A program made the position numbers and the translations under genes. Shown here piece after piece: positions 1-11,800 of a DNA stretch of 64,000 nt (positions are counted from its first letter, which is position 1; each line of letters starts with the position of its first letter). Origin of the DNA: Liolophura sinensis (taxonomy: Eukaryota; Mollusca; Polyplacophora; Chitonida; Chitonidae); contig NC_088302.1 in the NCBI RefSeq assembly GCF_032854445.1, positions 52,482,046 through 52,546,045 of the forward strand, in the 5' to 3' direction. Below the pieces are notes generated by a model. The model saw nothing but the letters and a program-made list of their open reading frames with translations, did not search any database and was not told where the DNA came from.

Positions 1-469
1 TACAATGTGAGACCCACACTCAAATAGTAGATTTCCCCACAATTATTGACTCGAGCTGTGTGGATTAAGCACTTGATGATCTGGTATCTGAAACGCAGCA
101 GGTAACGGAATTTCCTATTTCCGTTAGTGTATTGTTAAAATCCCGTACTAGTTCACAACAAGTTTGCTACAGATCAGGTTGTGGTCTGCTCTGACAAAGG
201 AACGAACAGTAAACTGATTAAAGCGGAAATGAACGTGTTGGTTTCAGCAAATAATACAGTGTTGACTGGTACAAAAACTTGGTTCGCTGAATCATGGTTA
301 TGTTGCAACCGTTTGAAAGAAAATAGAAAAATGTATCATCATCGTTTCATTGTTGCATATAGGGTCTCAGGTGGCCTTAGCCCTACATATGTAATATTTA
401 TTACATTTAGCTTGAAAGTCACATAAACCCTCATTCACCCGCCACTGATAAAAACATCGACAACTTAGT
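1..469. other. non-coding stretch, nothing recognised
   Basis: No exon, RNA gene or repeat is recognised here. The only open frame of any size (181-426, plus) has no domain, no splice context and ordinary AT-rich composition, so it is treated as chance. Confidence 0.4.
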
Positions 470-2438
470 CAGAGTCAGTCACTGAGACTGAGAGCATCCA
501 CCTTTGACAATATTTGCCACTGAACAATCAGCCATATCAGCAGCAACAACTGACACCATTAACAACAGACAACATCAGCCACTGATAATAGCATACGTCA
601 GTAACATCATAAGTCACTGACAGCATCAATCACTAAAAATACCAGCCCCGGATATCATCAGTCACTGACAGTATCAGTCACTGACTGCATCAACCACCGA
701 CAGCATCAATCACTGACAGCATCCGCCACTGACAGCATCAACAATTGACAACATCAACCATGCACTCACAGAATCAGCCACAGACGAAATCAGCTACCGT
801 CAGCATCAACCACTGACAGCTTCAACCACTGGCAGCATCAACCGATTTAACCACTGACGGCAACAACCACTGACAGCACCAACCATTGACACCGACAGCA
901 TCAACCACTGACAGCACCAACCACTGACACCGACCGCATCAACCACTGACAGCATCCGCCACCGACAGCATCAACCACCGACAGCATCAACCACTGACGC
1001 CATCCGCCACCGACAGCATTAACCACTGACAGCATCAACCACTGACAACATCAACCACTAACAACATCAATCACTGAGAGCATCAACCACTGACAGCATC
1101 AACCACCGGCAGCATCAACCACCGACAGCATCAACCATTGACACCGACAGCATCGACCACTGACAGAATCCGGCACCGACAGCATTAACCACTGACAGCA
1201 TCAACCACCGGCAGCATCAACCACCGACAGCATCAACCACCGACAGCATCAACCACTTACAGCATCAACCACTGACAGCACCAACCATTGACACCGACAG
1301 CATCAACCACTGACAGCATCCGGCACCGACAGCATCAACCACTGACAGCATCCGCCACCGACAGCATTAACCACTGACATCAACCACTGACAACATCAAC
1401 CGAATCAACCACCGACGGCATCAACCACCGACGGCATCAACTACTGACAGCATCAACCACTGACAGCATCAACCACCGGCAGCATCAACCACCGACAGCA
1501 TCAACCACCGACAGCATCAACCACCGACAGCATCAACCACTGACAGCACCAACCACTGACAGCATCAGCCACTGACAGCATTCGCCACTGACAGCATCAA
1601 CCACTGACAGCATCAACCACCGGCAACATCAACCACTGACAGCATCAACCACTTACAGCATCAACCACCGGCAGCATCAACCACCGGCAGCATCAACCAC
1701 TGACAGCATCAACCACCGACAGCATCAACCACCGACAGCATCAACCACTGACAGCACCAACCACTGACAGCATCAGCCACTGACAGCATTCGCCACTGAC
1801 AGCATCAACCACTGACAGCATCAACCACCGGCAACATCAACCACTGACAGCATCAACCACTTACAGCATCAACCACCGGCAGCATCAACCACCGGCAGCA
1901 TCAACCACTGACAGCATCAACCACCGGCGGCATCAACCACCGACGGCATCAACCACCGACGGCATCAACCACTGACAGCATCAACCACTGACATCAACCA
2001 CTGACAACATCAACCGAATCAACCACTGACAACATCAATCACTGAAAGCATCCGCCACTGACAGCATCAACCACCGGCAGCATCAACCACTGACAACATC
2101 AATCACTGACATCAACTACTAAAAGCATCCGCCACTGACAGCATCAACCACTGACAGCGTCAACCACTGACAGCATCAACCACCGGCAGCATCAACCACT
2201 GACAGCATCAACCACTGACAGCATCAACCACCGACAGCATCAACCACTGACGGCATCAACCGCCGATAGCATCAACCGCAGATAGCATCAACCACTGACA
2301 CCGACAGCATCAACCACTGACAGCATCCGCCACCAACAGCGTCAACCACTGACAGCATCCGCCACCGACAGCATCAACCACTGACAGCATCAACCACCGA
2401 CAGCATTAACCACCGGCAGCATCAACCACTGACAGCAT
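470..2438. repeat. 16-bp minisatellite array
   Basis: About 2 kb of a tandem repeat with core CATCAACCACTGACAG. Variants carry CCG for CTG and occasional insertions of CGCATC-type words. The left edge (about 470-640) is degenerate and the centre is well preserved. The period is not a multiple of three and no open frame runs through it. Longer blocks recur inside the array (for example around 1440-1700 and 1680-1950), so expansion was also by multi-unit duplication. It lies outside any recognised gene, about 6.4 kb past the TRIP4 stop. Confidence 0.9.
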
Positions 2439-2529
2439 GAAAGGGGAAAGAAACCTTTTTAACTTGATAAAACTAATCAATAAATTTGTTCAAAAATGCC
2501 TGACTTAAGTTATTAAACATCAATAAACT

Positions 2530-2627
2530 GTGCCCGGTTTCCACCCACCATAATGCTGGCCGCCGTCGTATAAGTAAAATATTATTGAGTACGGCGTAAA
2601 ACACCAATCAAATACATAAATAAATAC
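2530..2627 (+). repeat. tRNA-derived SINE, family A, 3' fragment
   Basis: Only the conserved 3' half is present: the block with ATAATGCTGGCC, then TATAAGTAAAATATT and ACGGCGTAAAACACCAATCA, followed by a short ATAAATA-type tail. It matches the full copy at 37740-38010. The tRNA-like head is missing. Confidence 0.75.
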
Positions 2628-3239
2628 TAAGAGTACAAGTCTCTTTTTAAGTATGAATGTGGACGGTGTATCCAAAATGTCTGACGCTATGTTCCATGAA
2701 TCTGCTCAATTCCGTTAAACCTGGGGCTAGGGGCTATTGCACATTCATCGTGTTGAATATGATCGCCACGTCGGACATATGAACAGTTGCAATCAAAACA
2801 CAACCCAGATACAAGTATTTTGATTGACAACAACTTACGTAGTGTTATGATACACGATGCCCATAATGATTAACTTTTACACGCCTCGAGCATTCCTTGC
2901 GTCTGTCCTGCATTATTGAAAACTGTTAACTCCGCCCTAATTTCTTATTTTATATACTTTCTTAGTTCTTTTGGTGGTTTGTGTTGAATGTTGGTCCTGC
3001 GATTATTCACCCGGTATTATTAAACAGTTTTCCCCACGATATACACAGAATCACCAGTCGACTGCGATTGTAACCTATAATTGACCATCGTTACAGGGGG
3101 CGGAATTACGCAAGCTCTCTATGGTGTCCCAAATAACTGTCATTATCAGTCGCGGCAATTACTTATATATTTGCCTGACTGTCGTTTAAAGCTGTACCCA
3201 AGATTTTATTTTGCTTAATGCATTTGTACTTTCGGTTAG

Positions 3240-3440
3240 TATTATGGTGGGAGAGCGCGGGTGGGAACCCACGATCATCCATGTGTTGTTGGCAGTTCTT
3301 ACAACTTTTCACTTAAAGAATCATGGTATATTCTTGAGTACGGTGTAAAAAACCAAATCAGATAAGTAAAATGAAAGCTGGCGTTGATCCTTTATTTTAT
3401 TTGATTTGTGTTTTACACCCTTCACAAGAATGCATATAGG
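3240..3440. repeat. SINE family A pieces in mixed orientation
   Basis: Three short family A pieces lie together: about 3243-3297 on the minus strand (middle block), about 3329-3365 on the plus strand (tail block) and about 3392-3437 on the minus strand (tail block). This suggests nested or rearranged old insertions. They are divergent and the exact limits are uncertain. Confidence 0.45.
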
Positions 3441-3737
3441 TGAGAGACGAGAGGTCTTCAACCAACGTTAGACTGAGTAAAGGGCAACTGACCTTGTCAA
3501 TCACTTATAGTCTTCACGTCCACAGACATTGAAAGTGGGACATGACATCGAGGGTGCCATTTCTGGAATCTTTAACCTGACTGTGGCCGAGTTCGTGGGA
3601 ATCTTAGACACCTACTTGATCTACTTTCCGGCAATAGGCCATATAGCCGAACCGATAGGAGACAGGCCATGACCATCAGTGTCGTGCAAAGCCCCTGAAA
3701 CCGCTTGGTCATTAGACATGTAGGTTACACGAGCCCA

Positions 3738-4139
3738 CTGATTTTTTCTTACTATTTATGTAGTAAATTTGTCAACTTCAACCTCAAAAATATATATGCT
3801 CTAACTTTCGCCTGATACAATGCCATACTACCACACGCAGCTGGCACTTTTCTCTACATTTCATAAAATCAACTTTCATGTACCATGACCACCATTTTTT
3901 GAGCTGTGATTGCTGGAAGTGAAGTCATGACATTTTGTTACCTTGGTAACCTCCAGAGGGGTAGCAAGTAACAATGGCCAAAAAATTTTCAGTTCTATAC
4001 AAAACAGACAAACGTCTGATTTATTTTAACTAGGTGTAAACTAATAGTGTAGAAATTTTAGTGTATCAACAACCTAAAATGTCTGTATGACAGTATTACC
4101 CAATCAGTGCTTCTTCATTCTTCAGTTCGGAGGCAAATC
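3738..4139. repeat. unknown dispersed repeat, copy 1
   Basis: Shares long stretches with 5021-5273, including CTTCAACCTCAAAAAT, then CACTTTTCTCTACA, TGACCACCATTTTT and GAGCTGTG, ending in CATTCTTCAGTTCGGAGGC. This copy has an extra central segment (about 3955-4065) absent from the other. No terminal inverted repeats or coding capacity were seen. Confidence 0.65.
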
Positions 4140-4855
4140 TTGGACCCAACTGCCTGAATTGCGCATATGTAACCTATAATTTGGAGAAAGTTTTAGAACT
4201 TTTTATCAGCAATATCTTCATATGATACTGGCACTCAAAACAAAATATTACATGGCTCAAGGGAAATGTAAAAATTTCAGGGCTGTATGTAAGAGCACAC
4301 TCAGGCTGATACTCTGGGTATCTGAAATATGATGTTTTGTAGAGAACGGGGGTTAAATTTCTTTTCTGTGAAAACAAATTCTGCACTTGTCCTGTTTTTC
4401 CTTTAGATGCAACACGTTGTCATTAGAAACTAAAATTTGACCACCTCTCCTCAACTGCACTGAAGTTATGTGAGAATTACTAACCCCGTTAGTGCCATGT
4501 CTTAGTAGACATGATTTGTTCCAAAAAGTGACATTTCTTTTATTATTGTTGCACACAGATAGCACATTTGACGAAATGTTATTAAAGATAAGAAGCATAT
4601 CAACATTCAAAGCTGTTTTAAAACACCCCGAGGGCATATTTACTGTTTTTTAAAGTCACTCTGCATGTAATATAATGACAATACATAAGTGCGCAATGCT
4701 CTATAAACCTCACATATAGATGTTTTAGGATGATGGGATAAAATAACTTTCTAAGTACACATCCTTAAACATTTCTGGTAAAATAAATGCAATCTTACAA
4801 GTTGAAAATTCAAGTCTAATAAGTTTCCTGTTGGATTTTTTTTATGAAAAAAAGG

Positions 4856-4873
4856 AGGGGGGGGGGGGGGATT
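4856..4873. repeat. poly-G tract
   Basis: A run of about 15 consecutive G preceded by an A/G-rich stretch. It is a simple-sequence tract with no gene context. Confidence 0.9.
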
Positions 4874-5020
4874 GGAGGGGGTGGCTGAAGATCAGCCATG
4901 GTAAATGCACACAAAGTAGTCCATGATCATATTAAAACAATTACAACTTGACCTGATCAAAATAAAGGTGATCAGCCAAAACACTGGGCCTCTTTCCTGT
5001 AGTTTACACAGGTGCATTGA

Positions 5021-5273
5021 CTTTCCTTATTATTTATACAGTAAACTTCAACCTCAAAAATGTATATGCCCGAACTTTCGCGTGGTATAATGTCATACCA
5101 CCACATTCAGCTTGAACTTTTCTCTACAACACATAAAGAACCAGCCTAGTGTGACCACCATTTTTCTGAGCTGTGGTTGCTGGAATTGAAATAATGGCAT
5201 CTACAACCTAAAATGTCTGTATGGCGGTATTACCCAAGCAGTGCTCTTTCATTCTTCAGTTCGGAGGCAAAGT
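5021..5273. repeat. unknown dispersed repeat, copy 2
   Basis: Shorter copy of the element at 3738-4139 in the same orientation. The two are about 1.1 kb apart and clearly diverged, so this is either an old local duplication or two insertions of one family. Confidence 0.65.
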
Positions 5274-5544
5274 AGGGTACCATTTGAACATTGTAATAAA
5301 CATAAATTTCTAACTGAAATCTGGTCCCAATGTCTTAGGCCTAACTTCCATGTAGGGAGTTGCGCTGTCTCTTTTTCGCCAATTGCCACTTTCTGAGCTG
5401 TGTAGGACAGTGTACATAAGGAAACCGTTGTATACACAACACTTAGCACCTTCAAACGCGCCAAGGTTATTTCCGGCTTGGTAACAGTGAAGCATGGAGA
5501 TGTTTTTAAGCATCTACTTACATATTCAGAAAGCTTCTTCGCTC

Positions 5545-5692
5545 ATAAGTGGGAAAGTCTGCCAGCAATTATAATGGTCGTGGGTTTTTCCCGGGCTCTA
5601 CCAGGGATTCTCCCACTATATAATACTGGCCGCCGTCGAATAAGTGAAATATTCTTGAGTAAGACGTAAAACACCAATTAAATAAATATAAT
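5545..5692 (+). repeat. tRNA-derived SINE, family A, 5'-truncated
   Basis: Starts within the middle block (GTGGGAAAGTCTGCCAGCAA) and runs through the tail block AAGTGAAATATTCTTGAGTA to the A-T tail. It lacks the tRNA-like head. Confidence 0.75.
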
Positions 5693-8600
5693 TTATAAAG
5701 CAGTTTTGATTCAATACACACATTCAATTTACTTCATTCAAATTTCTCCCTTACGGATGGTTATTTGAAGAAAGATACAAAACACACTTCCCAAAAGGTT
5801 GAATCACATTCATTGATTTTGATACAGGATATTGGTTCATAACATATCAGCAATCTTATAATAACGAGATCGTATGTACATCATCACAACGATCCAACAT
5901 TTAAACAATAGCTGGTCTGAGACCTCCGATTTCACAAAACACAACAAGAGACTAGCCCATAGGCTACAGGGAGATGTTCAACTATAGGTGCACCGAAAGT
6001 TGAAGTTCCAACATTATCGACCTGACTTTTAATCTTCACTTTAGGGCCTAGACATATTTTGGGAGGCGCTTTAGAGACGAGAATACCCCACTTCCAAAGG
6101 TTTTGGAAAAGACAGGCAAGTTCCCCATTTTATCATGGAGCAGCAGTGTGCTTGGCGCGTTTATTGAAGCATTTGCCCAATGATAACTTCTCTGTATAGC
6201 GTTGTTAGGACGACTGTTTCCGCTTTGGTAAAACTAGCCATTTATCCATATCAGCTCTGGCTATATTCTTCTCTGGGATGCCAGTAGGCCTAATGAGTAA
6301 ACTTGAAGCAAATGAAGATAGTATGTAAGATTGTTTCATGCTCTGTTTACAGACAACCTGAGTTTACATTATCACAGCCATAGTATGAAAACAGGGCACT
6401 GCTGTGAAAAACAAGGATGTAAATATCGTAGCTTTACCAGGAGTGGAACCCTCAGTCAAGATACACAACCAAAAATACATTATTTCCCTTTGAGAAGAAC
6501 AAAAATAAAACAAATTATTTTCCTTTGACACGAACAAAAATAAAACTGTATAGAAAGGAAGCAATTTTCAAATTACAAAGCTTCACCCTACTCTGGTTTC
6601 CTCCGATTTTACTGAAATTTGTATGTTCCGTCTTATTATCAAATATTCACGTTTTGTGACCCTAAATTTTTTTATGTGATAGGACATTCATTACATTTGT
6701 TGTGAATGTGTCTAAAAATGGTATGTAAATGTAGTGCACAGTTTGCTATTTTATTTCACGTTAATACAATATTAAATCAATAATTTTCCCATCCACCAGA
6801 TGGCAACACTGTACTAAACTCATTATCACAGCTCTTAACTTTTCTTTCATCTCCATTTCCTTATAAAAGAATTAAAACAAAAACATTAGCAGCTTGATAA
6901 ATATACTTAGCTTACCTAAATATACCATCAATGAAACTGCATAGTGTTGAAGTCATGAGATACATTAAAATATTGGCCTCCAAACCAAAAAAAAAAAAGA
7001 ATTATTAACACTGTCATACATATCGTATAATTATATAGTACCAAGATCTTGCCAATAAATCAACAAGAAAGACCAACATTAGTATACTGTTACGACTAGG
7101 ACTGTTTATCATATGCGTAAGGATTGCAGAGCAGTGATTCGTATGTTATGAAGTTGTAAATCATTGTGGTGGTAAAGCTCACTGTGGGGGACTTAGTGCA
7201 CAACTTTACCACATATGTCTTTGATATGCAAATCGCGAACTACATCTGGCAATCCATGTATTACACGGAGGCAATTGCAACCCAGTGAACAGCTGAATAA
7301 AATGTTGAGCTATGAGGTAAAAGACTTCCATGGTCTTTAATATGCAAATCGCTACCGATGATAGGCTTTCTGTGTACTCTGGGTGGCTACTGCAACCCTA
7401 TGATTGGCCAAAAACTTTCACCAAACTGGACACCGACACCTCCACCGACAACATCTGATCCCGTCTCACAATGCCTCTGCTTACTTCGTAAGGCGAGCTA
7501 AAATGAATGAGGTCTTGTCTCAGGCTACTTGATGCACACGGCCACGTAAAATTGCAAATTGAATCAACTCTGGCAGAAGTGTCTACTAACCGCCCAATCA
7601 TCACAGACAGTGTATGCTGATTATGTTAACAAACAATCTGTGAACAAAACACAGTCTACACACAGTTGAGTTGACAGGAAGCCAAAGTTGTGACGATTTC
7701 AACCCACTTTTTAAACTGTATGTAAAAGCCATCTTTTTAGTGGAATCAATATCACATTCCAGTATTATCACACTATTAACCTATTGCAAATGACCTAAAA
7801 CTTCGCTCAAACAGATGCATTTTTACAGGAAATATTTGTTATAAAGTATCACTTTTAGTGCTGAAACTTTTCTTCAGTAGGATGTCATCCTACTTTCCAA
7901 CAAAATCTCTGAATGAGGTAGAAAGAGTAGCCATGGATGAAATTTTACATTATTTACCATATTTTATCCACATTTTTAACAAAACCTAATTGTGGCCTAT
8001 CACTTCTGTATAATGTTAAGAGAAGATCATAAATTTGATTTGTACCCAAGAAAGGACCAATCATGGACAGACGAAGTTGGCAACTTCTGCACTGAGAAAA
8101 CTTTAACAATCCAATTCTTGTAAATTCTCTGTCTTTGTGAGGTTAATAAAGGCATGTGGCCATCATGATTTATCACGGAAAATAAGAAAATCTGATTTAC
8201 ACAGATTTGTATTAGTGCGTCTAGACATGTATGCTAATGTTGTGAAAAATTGAAATGACCAGGTAAATTTTGTAAAACTAAGGAGCCATGCATTTACCCC
8301 AGATAAATCCCGGTAGAGGACTATTCACTGTTGGGCTGCAAGTATGATAAACACACTGTTTGCATGACCATTCCATGCAAATCTGTCTGTAACTGCAGAT
8401 CTATAAACCAAAATAAAGTCAATTTGAACAGTATCATGTGAATTATAATTTTAGTTAAAAACAAAAACGTGACACTGTGTGACTGTCACCATCGAAACAT
8501 TAACAGTTTTCGAGATGATTTAAAAAAGCTATCACTGGATGCATTTGAGAGGTTAACATCTTCTCTTCAGGTATATGACAAACGTACTACATGCCAGACA

Positions 8601-8823
8601 GCTCAACTTCGTTACCAAACATGTGAAGTACATGTAACTGTAAATCAGTCATTTGTCCATTAAACCTTCGCTCATCACCCACAGCCACATCCCTGAGCAA
8701 ACCACACTGGCTTCCTTGCGCCTGGGTCAGGTTTTATAACAGACTAGGGCAGTCATTATTCAATGTGTCTATCTTTGGTAATCTTTAACCAAGCAGATGT
8801 CAGAGTTTTGTCTTCAACAGATG
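5693..8823. other. region downstream of TRIP4, no gene recognised
   Basis: AT-rich sequence with stops in all frames and no exon-like homology recognised. It includes the presumed TRIP4 3' UTR, but no clear AATAAA was found on the minus strand close to the stop. The only structure seen is an imperfect direct duplication at about 7185-7420 carrying two ATGCAAAT octamers. Confidence 0.4.
7185..7420. repeat. imperfect 116-bp direct duplication with octamer motifs
   Basis: Two copies spaced 116 bp apart each contain ATATGCAAATCGC (octamer ATGCAAAT at 7226-7233 and 7342-7349) preceded by GTCTTT. The flanks are only loosely alike. Octamers are POU-factor sites in animals, but nothing else here shows regulatory function. 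Confidence 0.4.
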
Positions 8824-11800
8824 TCAGACTGTTTCAGGAGACCTCAGACCTTTCTTAGCACCTTGATGAATATGATTCTCTAATTTATCTGGAAAAAAAA
8901 ACATAAACAAAAGTTAGCCATCACTATTCACCAAGTTTCTCAGTAGTTCATTACCTTCACCCTGTTTATAGGTTAACAGAGTAACATTAATTTGCTGATC
9001 TGAGTATTTATAAAAGAAAGACAGGTTAATGTTCCCACAAGAGAATCTTCCGAACCAGCAGGAACCAGCTGTGTGTCATCAGCACATTGTCTGATATTGG
9101 TTATCCCTTTCATGTTTATATTACTTCTGATCTTATATCCAAGTATTTCAGCACATGCTAGAAAAATATAAGATGACATGGGGTCACCTTGTCTTTAACT
9201 TCGGCTGATATTGAACAAGGACGATATAAGTCCATGATGCAGCACACTTGAGACGATATTCATTTCAATTGTTTTTAGGCGTTTTCGAAAGTGTTTTCAA
9301 AAGTTTAAAGATCTGACAACTTCCTGCATTAAGTTCCAGGAAATAGAATCAAAAACTTTCTCATAATCTACTGTAAGCAGTAATCCTGGTATTTCCTGTT
9401 CTACGGTTTCAAACATAATATGGTATATCAAACGTATATTTTGGATAAACATCTACCTGGTATAAATCCCCAATGGTCCTTGTGCATAATCATACTATTT
9501 TCAGTTTATTTACAATACCTGCCCTGATGAGATTATCCCTTAAATGTACATTTAGTAAGAGTATCTCTTGGTTTATTTGGTTTTGGTAAACATGCAATTA
9601 TCCATTGTTTCTATGTAGCTGATATTCAACTTTTTTTGAAAATCAGCTGCTGTTAAAACAAAACAACCTAAATCTTTCCAGGACATTTTATAACAGGAAA
9701 ACCATCCAACCCCTGGTTTTCTTGTTCATCTCATCAATGCTTAGCTCCTTATGCATGATTTCACCTTCTAAAATTTCAACTTAGTTTGGCAGAAAAAAAC
9801 TTGGTGAAGAGACTTGGCAGAGGTACTTGGGAGAGGAAACTTGGTGGGGGGCCTTGGCAGAGGAATCTTGGTGAAAGGACTTGGTGGATGTTCTTGGCAA
9901 CTTGGAGAAGGGACATGTTGGAAGTACTTGTCAGAGGCAACTTGATGAAGGGATTTGGCCAAGAAAACTTGGTAAAGGGAATTGGCAGAGGTACTTGGCC
10001 GAGAAAACTTGGTGAAAGGACCTGGCAGAGGCAACTTGGAGAAGGGACATGTTGGAGGTACTTGGCAGAGGAAACTTGATGAAGGGACTTGGGCAAGAAA
10101 ACTTGGTGAAGAGACTTGGCAGAGAAAACTTGGTGGAGGTACTTGGCTGAGGAGACCTGGTGAGGGGAATTGGCAGAGGAAACTTGGTGAAGGGACTTGG
10201 CAGAGGAAACTTGGTGAAGGGACTTGCTAGAGGAAACTTGGTGAAGGGACTTGGCAGAGTGAAGTTGGTGAAGGGACTTGGCAGAGGAAAGTTGGCAAAG
10301 AGACTTAGCAGAAGTACTTGGTGGAAAAAAACTTGTGGCAGGATCATGGTGGAGAGACTCGGCAGAGGAAACTAGATGAAGGGACTTGGCAGAGCAAATT
10401 TGGTGAAGGGACTTGGCAGAGTAAATGGTTAAGGGACTCGGCAGAGTAAAGTTGGTGAAGGGACTTGGCAGAGTAAAGTTGGTGAAAAGGCTTGGCAGAG
10501 GAAAGTTGGTGAAGGGACTTGGCAGAGTAAACTTGGTGAAAAGACTTGGCAGAGGAAACTTGGTGAAGGAACTTGGCAGAGCAAACTTGGTGAAGAGACT
10601 TGGCAGAAGTACTTGGTGGAAAAAACTTGTGGCAGGAACATAGTAAAGACTGGGCAGAGGAAACTTGGTGAAGGGACTTGGCAGAGGAAACCTGGTGAAG
10701 GGACTTGCCAGAGGAAGCTAGGTTAAGGGACTTGGCAGAGGAAACTTGGTGAAGGGACTTGCCAGAGGAAGCTAGGTTAAGGGACTTGGCAGAGGAAACT
10801 TGGTGAAGGGACTTGTCAGAGGAAGCTAGGTTAAGGGACTTGGCAGAGGAAACTTGGTGAAGAGACTTTGCAGAAGTACTTGGAAAAAACCTTGTGGCAG
10901 GAACATTGTGGAGAGACTCCGGCAACGGAAACTTGGTGAAGGGACTTGGCAGAGGAAACTTGGTGAAGAGACCTGGCAGAGTAAAGTTGGTGGAGGTACT
11001 TGGCTGAGGAAACTTGGTAAAGGGACTTGGCAGAAGTACTTGGAAAAAACTCGTGGCAGGAACATGGTGGAAAGACTCCGGCAGAGGAAACTTGGTGAAG
11101 GGACTTGGCAGAGAAAACTTGATGAAGGGCCTTGGCAGAGTAAAGTTGGTGAAAGGGCTTGGCAGAGGAAAGTTGATGAAGGGACTTGGCAGAGGAAACT
11201 TGATGAAGGAACTTGGCAGAAGTACCTGGTGGAAAAAACTTGTTGCAGGAACATGGTGGAGAGACTCTGCAAAGGAAACTTGGTCAAGGGAGTTGGCAGA
11301 GGAAATTTGGTGAAGGGGCTTCATTGACAATCTGAGAAGAGGAAACTTCATGGAGGGACCCTACTGCAATAAACATTTATAAATACAGGTTGAAGAAATT
11401 CAGTAAATACTTAACAATTACTGTTTTGGAATAAGACTGAACAACTAATGGTGGGAAATCAAAACACTTACAAATTTTGTGTTTGCCTTTGATTGGAAAT
11501 TTGATGACCAGTTCTTGAGGATGATCACAGATAAACACATACGCTGAAGCAGATTCTCCCTCAGGAAACTGTAAACAGACATGCTACAAACATCTCAGAA
11601 TTTCACAATCCCATGTTTACAATATACTGTACATAATGCAGGGCAACAGAATGTTAGTCATCCAATACTAAACTCCTCACAATAGAATTATGTCACAATG
11701 TGAACTTTAATTTTCAAAACAAAAAAAGCAAACTCAGTAATAATAGCTGCATGTCCCCTATTTGTATGAGGTGTCAGTAGAACAGCTGTATATCCCCTAT

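Noticed and set aside
181-426. 81-codon plus-strand open frame
   Set aside because: No recognisable domain, no splice context and no conserved composition.
10344-11351. 335-codon minus-strand open frame (SAKSLHQVS repeats)
   Set aside because: By-product of the 27-bp minisatellite; frames are open on both strands and there is no domain or exon context. The real TRIP4 last exon is at 8824-8888.
10800-11390. TRIP4 last exon beginning at the 27-bp array edge (SLHEVSS...)
   Set aside because: The sequence after the possible acceptor near 11360 only loosely resembles the C terminus; 8824-8888 gives KLENHIHQGAKKGL in the right phase and matches far better.
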